This document shows, piece by piece, positions 16,021 through 22,311 of a DNA stretch of 22,311 nucleotides; the first letter of the stretch is position 1, and each line of letters starts with the position of its first letter. A model generated the notes under the pieces. That model was not told the origin of the DNA. It worked only from the letters and a program-made list of their open reading frames with translations, and made no database searches. A program made the position numbers and the translations under genes. The stretch comes from an uncultured Clostridia bacterium. Its GTDB lineage: Bacteria > Bacillota > Clostridia > Lachnospirales > Anaerotignaceae. The stretch covers positions 1 to 22,311 of the forward strand of contig CAJUNT010000035.1 of NCBI GenBank assembly GCA_910587735.1, in the 5' to 3' direction.

Positions 16021-16725
16021 TTAAAATGTAGATAATTTTAATAATTTTGTACTTTTATAGTTATGGATAGATTTGGATACCGCAAAAACATCTCCTGTAC
16101 TTAAAAATTCTACACTCTCAATAATCAGTGCCGGCTCTCCTTCACTCAATTCAAAATAACTTGCATTTTCACTGTCTAGTTTATCTGCATAAATTACTTT
16201 ATCTGCAAATCCTATATGATACCCTAAATCATCTATAATATAGCTATAAATTGATTTTTGTGCTATTTCTTCATTCATATATGGAATTACTTTTTTATTA
16301 AAATAAGTGTGTTCTGTTGTAAGAGGCTTTTCATCTATAAAACGAATCCTTTTTAAAAAATATACAAGGCTATTGACATCACATTTCATTTGTGATGCTA
16401 TTTTTTCATTAGCCTGTATCAATTTTAATTCTATTACTTTACTTACAATCTTTTTATTGGGATAATCTCTTGTTAGCCCCTTTAAACTTTCTAAACTTAA
16501 ATAGCCTTTTAATGCTGATTCTCTTATAAATATGCCACTGCCCTGTATCTGGTAAACATATCCTCTGCTTACTAGTACAGATATCGCTTTTCTAATAGTA
16601 GTTCTGCTTACTTGATACTGCTTCATTAAATCTTCTTCTGTAGGAAGTTTCTTTACCTCATTATATTTTCCTGATATGATATCATTTTCTAGTTCTTCTA
16701 ATATGACTCTATATTTTGCACTCAC
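16021..16725 (-). CDS. GntR-family (HutC/UTRA) transcriptional repressor, GmuR-like
   Basis: This 234-aa protein has an N-terminal winged helix (about 1-70) with LPTEEDLMKQYQVSRTTIRK and QGSGIFI, and a C-terminal UTRA ligand-binding domain (about 90-230). The translation start is GTG at 16725, with GGAG nine bases before it. Proteins of this type repress sugar operons and release DNA on binding a phosphorylated sugar. It lies immediately upstream of the cluster 2 PTS operon in the same direction but with its own promoter and terminator. In B. subtilis, gmuR lies inside the gmu operon. It should bind the palindrome at 15790-15807. Confidence 0.92.
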   Translation of the reverse strand: MSAKYRVILEELENDIISGKYNEVKKLPTEEDLMKQYQVSRTTIRKAISVLVSRGYVYQIQGSGIFIRESALKGYLSLESLKGLTRDYPNKKIVSKVIELKLIQANEKIASQMKCDVNSLVYFLKRIRFIDEKPLTTEHTYFNKKVIPYMNEEIAQKSIYSYIIDDLGYHIGFADKVIYADKLDSENASYFELSEGEPALIIESVEFLSTGDVFAVSKSIHNYKSTKLLKLSTF

Positions 16726-16777
16726 AAAAATTCACTCCATCACTTATCACTATATTCTTTCTATATTTTTATAAAAT

Positions 16778-16807
16778 ATTATATCATAAAAAAGTATTGA
16801 ATTACAA
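16778..16807 (-). promoter_or_regulatory. Promoter of the GntR-family regulator gene
   Basis: On the minus strand there is TTGTAA (16802-16807), an 18-bp spacer and TATAAT (16778-16783). It lies about 50 bp before the GTG start. Confidence 0.6.
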
Positions 16808-16874
16808 TTTAGTTCATAATTAATATAAAAAATTATGTTTATATTATAAATTAACTTGTGTCATTCTGTATACA

Positions 16875-16970
16875 AAAGGGCGAAGAAAAAGAACGCATCA
16901 AAATGGGAACATTGTATTTATTTCTTCTATAACTGGTTTATCCGAAAAAGAAATTGAACTTTTAAATTAA
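16875..16970 (+). pseudogene. Possible C-terminal scrap of a Rpn/PD-(D/E)XK transposase-like protein
   Basis: A short plus-strand frame ends ISSITGLSEKEIELLN and a stop at 16970. The ITGLSxxEIExL ending is common in Rpn-type (PDDEXK_2) proteins. An earlier frame reads QKGEEKERIKMG, like their charged linker. A hairpin (GAAC...GTTC, 16977-17011) with a TTTT tail follows and could be its terminator. This is too short for certainty. Confidence 0.35.
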
Positions 16971-17049
16971 ATATTGGAACAAAAAATGCTATCATTTTGT
17001 ATTTCTTGTTCTTTTATTTTGCAAATTTTTATTTTTAAATTTAGATATT

Positions 17050-17345
17050 TAATTTTTTGTCAACTTATTCGGCTGCATATTGATTTGTAGTAAACAGTTT
17101 AATAATTCTGTTGTACTTTCTCACCATTCTTTTTGATTTTTTATGAATTTTACAATCACTTCTAGCACTTCATCAATCCTCAATTTTTCCTTTTGGAGCA
17201 AATATATGTAATCTATTTTCTCCTCCTAATAAAAAAGTGGGTGAAATCATACACCCACAAGGTTAACCGATTGTTTTCATTGGACAAGCTAACCGCTTTA
17301 CAGATTCTGTATTTATAGTATATACAATTATTCTTTTATAACAAA
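17050..17345 (-). pseudogene. Decayed mobile-element gene, not identified
   Basis: The minus strand reads NTESVKRLACPMKTIG, a TAA, PCGCMISPTFLLGG, ENRLHIFAPKGKIED, then after a shift VLEVIVKFIKNQKEW, a TGA, and ESTTELLNCLLQINMQPNKL. The last part resembles the C-terminal winged-helix segment (W.GTATELL...NxLT) of helicase/primase-type replication proteins in clostridial elements. Whether both parts are one gene is uncertain. It carries nonsense mutations and is not functional. The region between the GntR promoter (16.8 kb) and the ABC permease (17.46 kb) otherwise holds no gene. Confidence 0.4.
17229..17258 (-). terminator. Terminator-like hairpin inside the decayed region
   Basis: GTGGGTG (17252-17258 on the minus strand) pairs with CACCCAC (17237-17243), and TTTTTTAT follows. 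It is sound as an intrinsic terminator, but it also reads as codons of the decayed gene (GCMISPTF). It may therefore be chance or a former leader. Confidence 0.4.
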
Positions 17346-17360
17346 TATTTCAAATGAACC

Positions 17361-17402
17361 AAAAACCTTGAGAGATTTATTTATATTCTTTATCTCTCTC
17401 AA
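17361..17402 (-). terminator. Likely terminator of the two-component/ABC operon
   Basis: On the minus strand TTGAGAGA (17395-17402) pairs with TCTCTCAA (17368-17375), followed by GGTTTTTGG. The loop is long (19 nt) and AT-rich. It lies about 55 bp after the permease stop. Confidence 0.55.
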
Positions 17403-17457
17403 ATTTTCATTTTTTCTCAAAAGAAAAAAGTAAAAACTTTTTGACAGACTATTATCT

Positions 17458-19767
17458 TTATAAAATATTTATCATATTAACAATGTTTATATTTTTTATT
17501 TTTTGGGAAGGTAATATAACAGCAAACAATGTTGTTGTAATTGCTACAAAAACAAGTAAAACCGTTATAGATATAGGAGGCTGCCACAGTTGTCCCCATT
17601 TTGGTGTAATAAGCATTTCAAATAAAAAACGATGTAACAATAACCCGAATACTGTACCTAAAATACTTCCTATGAAAGCATAAGTTAGTGCCTCTGCCTG
17701 AATCACTTTTTTGATTTGTTTATAAGACATACCTACTGCCCTCATAACACCATATTGGTTCATTTTACTAGAAATACTTGTATTTACAGTATTTACGATA
17801 TTGATAAAAGCAACGAATGCAATCACAAATAAAAAACCATAAACAAATACCGCCATAGCAAAATAGCTTTTTCTAACTTCTTGATTGGACTGCTGTTTAT
17901 CCAAAAGTTTCATATCATCTGTTATTAAATTTCTAATTTGTTCCGAAACATTTTGACTTACTTGCATATCAATAATTGTATAGTCTGAAATGCCTGTCAG
18001 TTTTGTAAAAGTATTTTCAGAACAAACAAGTATCCATTTTCCCTTTTCAGCCTCAAAAGGAACATCAGAAACCAATGCAGAAATCGTTACATTTTGTATC
18101 ATTCCATTTACATTTAATGTTACAATATCTCCAACTTGCCAATGAAATTGCTGAGCATATCCATAATCTACCATAACACCATTCCCATACTGCACATTAT
18201 CAATGTTTCCTTCAATCAGCATATCATCAGCCCATAAAAATTGTGGTTCGTCATAAGAAATCAACATAGCCATATTATCATAATTTTGATATTGAGCAGA
18301 AATACCATCATAAAACATTCTACCATATACTTTTTTGATGCCAGATAATGTAGCAATTTGTTGTTTTAAATCATGAGATAACATTGCTGAATTTTCATTT
18401 GATAATACAGATAAATCTGCTGCATAAGGTTTTAAGGGCTTAAGTGCAGAATTCATAAATGTAATAAAAATAGTAAAGCATAAAAATAATATAATGCTAA
18501 TCATAAAAGAACCAGAAACAAAAATAATATTTTTTTTGTTTGAAAAAGCATGAGAAATACCCATAGCAATATCTACTGGAATTTTTTTAATACAATATGC
18601 TTTTTTAAAATGCTTTGTTTGATTGATATTTCCTGTTACTGCGGATTGTGGTGATACTTTTGCAGCATTTCTTGCAGGGGAACTTGATGCAATCATAACA
18701 ACCAATATTCCAATCAATATTCCTGCAAATATGCCAATAAAACTAATTCCAAATGACATAGCAGGAATATATTGAGAATTGACAACTTTCAATATCCATA
18801 CAGCAATCCAAAGAACAATGCACCCACTAAATAAACCAAGTGGAATTGCTTTGATACAATATAACAATCCCTCTAGTCTAATACAAATTTTAATTTGACG
18901 TTTTGTTGCCCCAATACAACGTAACAAACCAAAATATTGTGTTCTCTCCAATATACTCATATTAAAACTACTTGCAATCATAAGTACAGCGGCTATTGCA
19001 ACCAATGTAAAAAGTATGATAGCAGTTTTATAAACATTTACCATAGTGCTATTGTTGCTTTGTCCCATCAAACCAACAAGGACAACATTTTGAATAATTT
19101 GATTTTCTGTTAAATGATATTGTGATTGTATTTGTTGTATTGCTTGATTGATATTTGTACCTTTTTTAAACTGAATATAGTTATATTCTTTGTATTCACT
19201 TTTGGGTAAAAAGTGTAATGCCCCTTCTGCTAAAAAAAGTCCATGTTCATCTTTTCCTTTTAAAGTAGAAAAATCATTATATGTTCCTGTAATTTTATAT
19301 TTTCTAGTTTGCTCATTTTGGAATGTTACATCAATAAAATCTCCTATTGAAATATCAAATTGTTTTAGTGCTTGCTGGTCAAGTAACGCTTCTGTTTCTG
19401 AAACAGGATAACGTCCTTGTTTTACTGTCAAATTCATTTGTTCTGCAAATTGCTGGCTGCCACTTTGCACAATTAGCTTTTTTCCTTGATATTCTGTAAC
19501 AACTCCAGCACCTAATATACCAGAAATAGAAATCTCTTTTCGATTCTTTATCTCATATATTGTTTTTTCTGAAACATTAGAAAGAATAATATGCCAATTT
19601 CCATAGGTATTTAGGGCTTCCTGTTTTTGTGCTTTTAAGCTAATATCAGCCATACTAAAAATAGCTGTTACTAGCATTACAGATATGGCAATACAGATTA
19701 TAGTAAGGCGATTTTTATTTTTATGCTGTTTCATAAATAAAAAAACAATGTCTGTATAACTTTTCAT
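17458..19767 (-). CDS. ABC transporter permease, FtsX/MacB type with duplicated halves
   Basis: This 769-aa membrane protein is made of two similar halves, each with one helix, a large outside domain and three helices. The first helix (about 21-40) is followed by an extracytoplasmic domain (41-240) and three helices (245-365) with the FtsX motif YFGLLRCIGATKRQI. A helix at 413-436 is followed by a second outside domain (440-640) and three helices (640-765) with QYGVMRAVGMSYKQI. The 8-TM plan differs from 10-TM BceB permeases. Such proteins work as mechanotransmitters or exporters against peptides or for lipoproteins. The ATG overlaps the ATPase stop (ATGA), so the two are translationally coupled. 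Substrate is unknown. Confidence 0.92.
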   Translation of the reverse strand: MKSYTDIVFLFMKQHKNKNRLTIICIAISVMLVTAIFSMADISLKAQKQEALNTYGNWHIILSNVSEKTIYEIKNRKEISISGILGAGVVTEYQGKKLIVQSGSQQFAEQMNLTVKQGRYPVSETEALLDQQALKQFDISIGDFIDVTFQNEQTRKYKITGTYNDFSTLKGKDEHGLFLAEGALHFLPKSEYKEYNYIQFKKGTNINQAIQQIQSQYHLTENQIIQNVVLVGLMGQSNNSTMVNVYKTAIILFTLVAIAAVLMIASSFNMSILERTQYFGLLRCIGATKRQIKICIRLEGLLYCIKAIPLGLFSGCIVLWIAVWILKVVNSQYIPAMSFGISFIGIFAGILIGILVVMIASSSPARNAAKVSPQSAVTGNINQTKHFKKAYCIKKIPVDIAMGISHAFSNKKNIIFVSGSFMISIILFLCFTIFITFMNSALKPLKPYAADLSVLSNENSAMLSHDLKQQIATLSGIKKVYGRMFYDGISAQYQNYDNMAMLISYDEPQFLWADDMLIEGNIDNVQYGNGVMVDYGYAQQFHWQVGDIVTLNVNGMIQNVTISALVSDVPFEAEKGKWILVCSENTFTKLTGISDYTIIDMQVSQNVSEQIRNLITDDMKLLDKQQSNQEVRKSYFAMAVFVYGFLFVIAFVAFINIVNTVNTSISSKMNQYGVMRAVGMSYKQIKKVIQAEALTYAFIGSILGTVFGLLLHRFLFEMLITPKWGQLWQPPISITVLLVFVAITTTLFAVILPSQKIKNINIVNMINIL

Positions 19768-20447
19768 ATATCATGCCTCCCAAAATCTGTAAGTACACCA
19801 TCAGAAACTTGTAATACACGGTCAGCAGAAGACGCAATACTTCTATTATGAGTAATCATAATAATTGTTTGTTCATAAATTTTCGACGCTTTTTTTAATA
19901 GAGAAATCACTTCATTACTATTTTGTGTGTCTAGATTTCCTGTTGGTTCATCTGCTAATATTAACATAGGATGTGTCATCAATGCTCTGCCTATTGCTAC
20001 TCTTTGTTGCTGTCCCCCTGATAATTGACGTGGAGTGTGGTATCGGCGGTCTTTTAAATTTAATACCTCAAGTATTTCTTCTAAATACTTTTTATCTGGT
20101 TTTTGATAATCCAAAAGAATAGGGAAAGTGATATTTTGTTCCACATTCAATTCTGATATCAAATTAAATGACTGAAATATAAAACCAATATTTCTGCGTC
20201 GAAATATAGTAAGTTCTTCTTCTTTCATAGTAAAAATATTTTTTCCATCAATGATTACATTTCCAGATGTTGGTATATCTAATGCACCTATCATATTTAA
20301 AAGGGTACTTTTTCCTGAACCAGATTCTCCTACCACCGCAACAAATTCTCCTTTGGGCACGGTAAAATTCACATTTTTTAGTGCAGATATCGCCGTTTCT
20401 CCTGTACCATAGGTTTTGCAAATAGCGTTGACTTCTAATAAATTCAT
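19764..20447 (-). CDS. ABC transporter ATP-binding protein (MacB/LolD/BceA type)
   Basis: This 227-aa ATPase has Walker A GESGSGKST (40-48), Q-loop Gln92, signature LSGGQ (142-146), Walker B LILADEP with Glu167, and H-loop His200. The sequence after Walker A (LLNMIGALDIPTSGNV) is typical of the MacB/LolD/BceA group that pairs with FtsX-type permeases. AGGAGG lies before the ATG at 20447. It is separated by 78 bp from the kinase gene, a gap with a possible regulator-binding repeat and promoter, so the transporter pair could also be transcribed separately. Confidence 0.95.
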   Translation of the reverse strand: MNLLEVNAICKTYGTGETAISALKNVNFTVPKGEFVAVVGESGSGKSTLLNMIGALDIPTSGNVIIDGKNIFTMKEEELTIFRRRNIGFIFQSFNLISELNVEQNITFPILLDYQKPDKKYLEEILEVLNLKDRRYHTPRQLSGGQQQRVAIGRALMTHPMLILADEPTGNLDTQNSNEVISLLKKASKIYEQTIIMITHNRSIASSADRVLQVSDGVLTDFGRHDI

Positions 20448-20468
20448 ATAATTCCTCCTTTTTTATTA

Positions 20469-20522
20469 TATTGTAACATCTATTTGCTACTCTCATGTGA
20501 ATGGAAACTTACAATATTGTAA
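20469..20522. promoter_or_regulatory. Repeats upstream of the ABC genes, possible response-regulator site
   Basis: A perfect 14-bp palindrome TTACAATATTGTAA (20509-20522) and a second copy of its half TATTGTAA (20469-20476) lie in the 78-bp gap between kinase and ATPase, 46 bp apart. A TATAAT-like box on the minus strand (20465-20470) overlaps the lower repeat. The position suits induction of the transporter by the adjacent regulator; this is inferred. Confidence 0.4.
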
Positions 20523-20525
20523 TAT

Positions 20526-21536
20526 TTAAAAAGTAATTGTAAAAATACTTCCTTTTTCTAATATACTATCTACTGTAATGCTACCTCCATGTAATTCAAT
20601 CATTGCTTTAGAAAGAGATAAGCCAAGCCCTAAACCTTTTATATCTTTAGAAAAACGACTACGATAAAATCGTTTAAAAATATGATAAATATCTTCTTTA
20701 GCAATACCACATCCATTATCTTTTATAATAATCTGAATCATATTCTGTACTTTTTTCCATTCTATATGAATCGTATTACCTGATTTAGTATGGTCAAAAG
20801 CATTTTTAACAATATTGCTGATTGCCTCAATTATCCAAATTCTATCACAAAAAAGTGTAATGCTATCATCACCATAAAGTTGTATTTGTTTTTGTTCCTG
20901 CTTGGCACGATATGTAAAATGGCTGACAATATCATTTATTATGTCTGCTATATTCTCATCATGTCTTTCTAATACGATTGTTCCTGCATCTAATTTTGTT
21001 ATTTTTAATAAATTTTGTATCAATGTTTCAATACGGTCAATTTCTTGCTCTGATAATAAAACGAATTGTTTTATATCTGAAATATTTTCCGTTTGTTGTA
21101 ATATTCCGTTGTATAAATTTAATGCTGTAATAGGTGTTTTTAATTGATGAGATATATCCGCTATAGTATTTTTTAAAAACTCTTTTGCCATTGTTTCCTT
21201 TTCCATATGAGCATTTAATATTGCTGCTAATGTATTGATAGAATGAAATAATTGATATAGTTTTCCTTCTTTATTACATTCAATACGAAAGTCAGTATTT
21301 CCTGCAATAAAATGATTTACTTTTGTAATTGCCTTTTCTATCATTTTATTTTGTTTATAAAAAAAAGCAATACAAACAATGCTGATACTCATTCCTTCTA
21401 ATAAAGAAATTGATAAAATATATATAATATTTTCATAAAATGTAACAATAAATATTTGAAATAATAAAAAAAATAATATCAATAATGATATTGCAAAAAA
21501 TAAATGTCTTATTTCCTTATTTATAAATAGTTTCAT
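20526..21536 (-). CDS. Two-component sensor histidine kinase with short membrane sensor
   Basis: This 336-aa kinase has two helices (about 12-33 and 37-60) joined by only a few residues, so it lacks an outside sensor domain. A linker (61-115) is followed by the phospho-acceptor His130 in ADISHQLKTPITAL, the N-box Asn245 (NIVKNAFDH), the G1 box DNGCG (273-277) and the G2 box GLGLGL (301-306). Such intramembrane-type kinases often take their signal from a linked ABC transporter (known for BceS). It starts 9 bp after the regulator stop. The ligand is unknown, possibly a cell-wall antimicrobial. Confidence 0.94.
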   Translation of the reverse strand: MKLFINKEIRHLFFAISLLILFFLLFQIFIVTFYENIIYILSISLLEGMSISIVCIAFFYKQNKMIEKAITKVNHFIAGNTDFRIECNKEGKLYQLFHSINTLAAILNAHMEKETMAKEFLKNTIADISHQLKTPITALNLYNGILQQTENISDIKQFVLLSEQEIDRIETLIQNLLKITKLDAGTIVLERHDENIADIINDIVSHFTYRAKQEQKQIQLYGDDSITLFCDRIWIIEAISNIVKNAFDHTKSGNTIHIEWKKVQNMIQIIIKDNGCGIAKEDIYHIFKRFYRSRFSKDIKGLGLGLSLSKAMIELHGGSITVDSILEKGSIFTITF

Positions 21537-21545
21537 GCTGTCACC

Positions 21546-22232
21546 TCAATTTATTACATTCCATTTGTAGCCCATTCTTCTAACTGTCAAAAGCATTTTT
21601 GGTTCACTTGGATTTTCTTCAATTTTTGTGCGTAATCTACGAATATAAACAGTAAGTGTGTTGCTATCCACATAACTACCTTCACTATCCCATAATTGAT
21701 TTAATATCTGCTCTTTTGAAAGGATATTGTTTGGATTTTTCATAAAAAAACATAGTAATTTATATTCTGCTGCTGTTAAATCTAAAAGGATACCATTTTT
21801 ATAAACTTGACATTGTAATAAAAGCACTTTGATATTATTTGAATTTAGTTCAGTATCTGTGCTGTTAAAATTGTTTGCTCTACGTAATAGTGCATTGATT
21901 CTGGACATCAGTATGGCTAATTTGAATGGTTTTGTAATATAGTCATCCCCACCTATGTCTAATCCCATAATGATGTTAATTTCCTCATCAGAAGCAGTTA
22001 AAAATAATATAGGTACTTTTGAAAATTGTCTTACTTTTTTGCATATTTCAAAACCTGAACCATCTGGAAGTGTTACATCTAATATTAGTAAATCATATCT
22101 TTTGCGAATACAAATATTTTCTGCCTCTTTTATAGTTTTTACAACATCTAATTCATAGCCTGCTTTTTGTAAAGCAAATGTTAATCCTGTAATTAAACTA
22201 AAATCATCTTCTAATAATAGTATTTTGCTCAT
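21546..22232 (-). CDS. OmpR/PhoB-family response regulator
   Basis: This 228-aa protein has a receiver domain (1-115) with the acidic pair Asp9/Asp10, phospho-acceptor Asp52 (LLILDVTLPDG), Thr79 and Lys101, and a C-terminal winged helix (about 130-226) with TAAEYKLLCFF, SNTLTVYIRRLRTKI and VRRMGYKW. It is the first gene of the regulator-kinase-ATPase-permease set. AAGGAAGGAG precedes the ATG at 22232. Only 24 bp separate the ATG from the IS6-like end, leaving no room for a native promoter. Confidence 0.95.
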   Translation of the reverse strand: MSKILLLEDDFSLITGLTFALQKAGYELDVVKTIKEAENICIRKRYDLLILDVTLPDGSGFEICKKVRQFSKVPILFLTASDEEINIIMGLDIGGDDYITKPFKLAILMSRINALLRRANNFNSTDTELNSNNIKVLLLQCQVYKNGILLDLTAAEYKLLCFFMKNPNNILSKEQILNQLWDSEGSYVDSNTLTVYIRRLRTKIEENPSEPKMLLTVRRMGYKWNVIN

Positions 22233-22256
22233 ATTTTTTCTCCTTCCTTTATATTT

Positions 22257-22311
22257 GGTTCTGTTACGTTAAAATGATATAGACAACAGCTCCTTGTTAG
22301 AAGTACAATAA
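22257..22311 (+). mobile_element. Terminus of an IS6-like insertion sequence (element body lies right of the window)
   Basis: The plus strand begins GGTTCTGTTACG at 22257 and runs to the window end. It is the inverted counterpart of bases 1-55 (53/55 identical). An outward promoter-like pair, TAGACA (22280-22285) and TACAAT (22304-22309), is conserved. The inner boundary is placed at 22256/22257, where similarity ends. Family assignment rests on the terminus only. Confidence 0.55.

Noticed and set aside
17458..22232. A vancomycin-type VanRS or a strict BceRSAB assignment for the two-component/ABC module
   Set aside because: No van resistance genes are present, and the permease has an 8-TM duplicated plan rather than the 10-TM BceB plan. 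Only a general assignment is justified.
1..22311. The terminal inverted repeats as a simple k-mer overlap of an assembly graph
   Set aside because: An assembler overlap should be identical, but the two copies differ at two positions. A contig break inside a multi-copy IS remains possible.

Overview
This is an AT-rich window (roughly 30% G+C by eye) from a low-GC Firmicute, most likely a Clostridia or Lachnospiraceae-type gut anaerobe. The evidence is the AGGAGG-type ribosome binding sites, sigma-A-like promoters, lactose/cellobiose-family PTS genes, LicT/BglG antitermination and remnants of clostridial-type integrative elements. Every intact gene reads on the minus strand, so operons run from high to low coordinates. 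No rRNA, tRNA or CRISPR array was seen.

Window ends: bases 1-55 and 22257-22311 are the same 55-bp sequence in opposite orientation (53/55 identical). Both begin at their inner edge with GGTTCTGTT, like IS6-family termini, and both appear to belong to insertion sequences lying outside the window. The left copy truncates an IS5-family transposase (51-417), next to a decayed integrase/excisionase pair (425-846). The right copy stops 24 bp before a response regulator gene. A CsoR-like metal-responsive repressor with an odd hydrophobic tail lies at 859-1245.

Cluster 1 (about 1.4-8.1 kb) is a beta-glucoside uptake and cleavage locus. A LicT/BglG antiterminator and a BglF-type EIIBCA permease form one operon. 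A GH1 6-phospho-beta-glucosidase followed by a Lac-family PTS set (IIB, IIC, IIA) forms a second. Each operon has its own TAGACA-17-TAT promoter and a leader in which a 39-nt identical antiterminator (RAT) region overlaps an intrinsic terminator. One antiterminator therefore probably controls both transcripts.

Decayed patch (about 8.2-9.5 kb): a truncated IS1-family transposase, a chimeric excisionase-like fragment joined to an unidentified ORF, and a strong hairpin terminator.

Cluster 2 (about 9.7-16.8 kb) has the gene content of the Bacillus subtilis glucomannan utilisation (gmu) operon: GntR/UTRA repressor, Lac-family IIB, IIC, GH1 phospho-glycosidase, IIA, mannose-6-phosphate isomerase and ROK kinase. 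Here the isomerase and kinase are one fused reading frame, and an apparent 11-nt deletion breaks the kinase half at its glycine-rich ATP loop. A cytoplasmic SGNH esterase ends the operon. The inferred pathway is: PTS uptake with phosphorylation of short (acetylated?) manno/gluco-oligosaccharides, deacetylation, GH1 cleavage, Man-6-P to Fru-6-P, and kinase rescue of the free sugar. An 18-bp perfect palindrome just after the IIB promoter is the probable repressor operator.

Region 16.8-17.4 kb holds more mobile-element debris. Region 17.4-22.2 kb is a two-component system plus ABC exporter module (response regulator, short-loop histidine kinase, ABC ATPase, 8-TM FtsX/MacB-type permease) of the kind used against cell-envelope antimicrobials. 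Its native promoter appears to have been displaced by the right-hand IS end.
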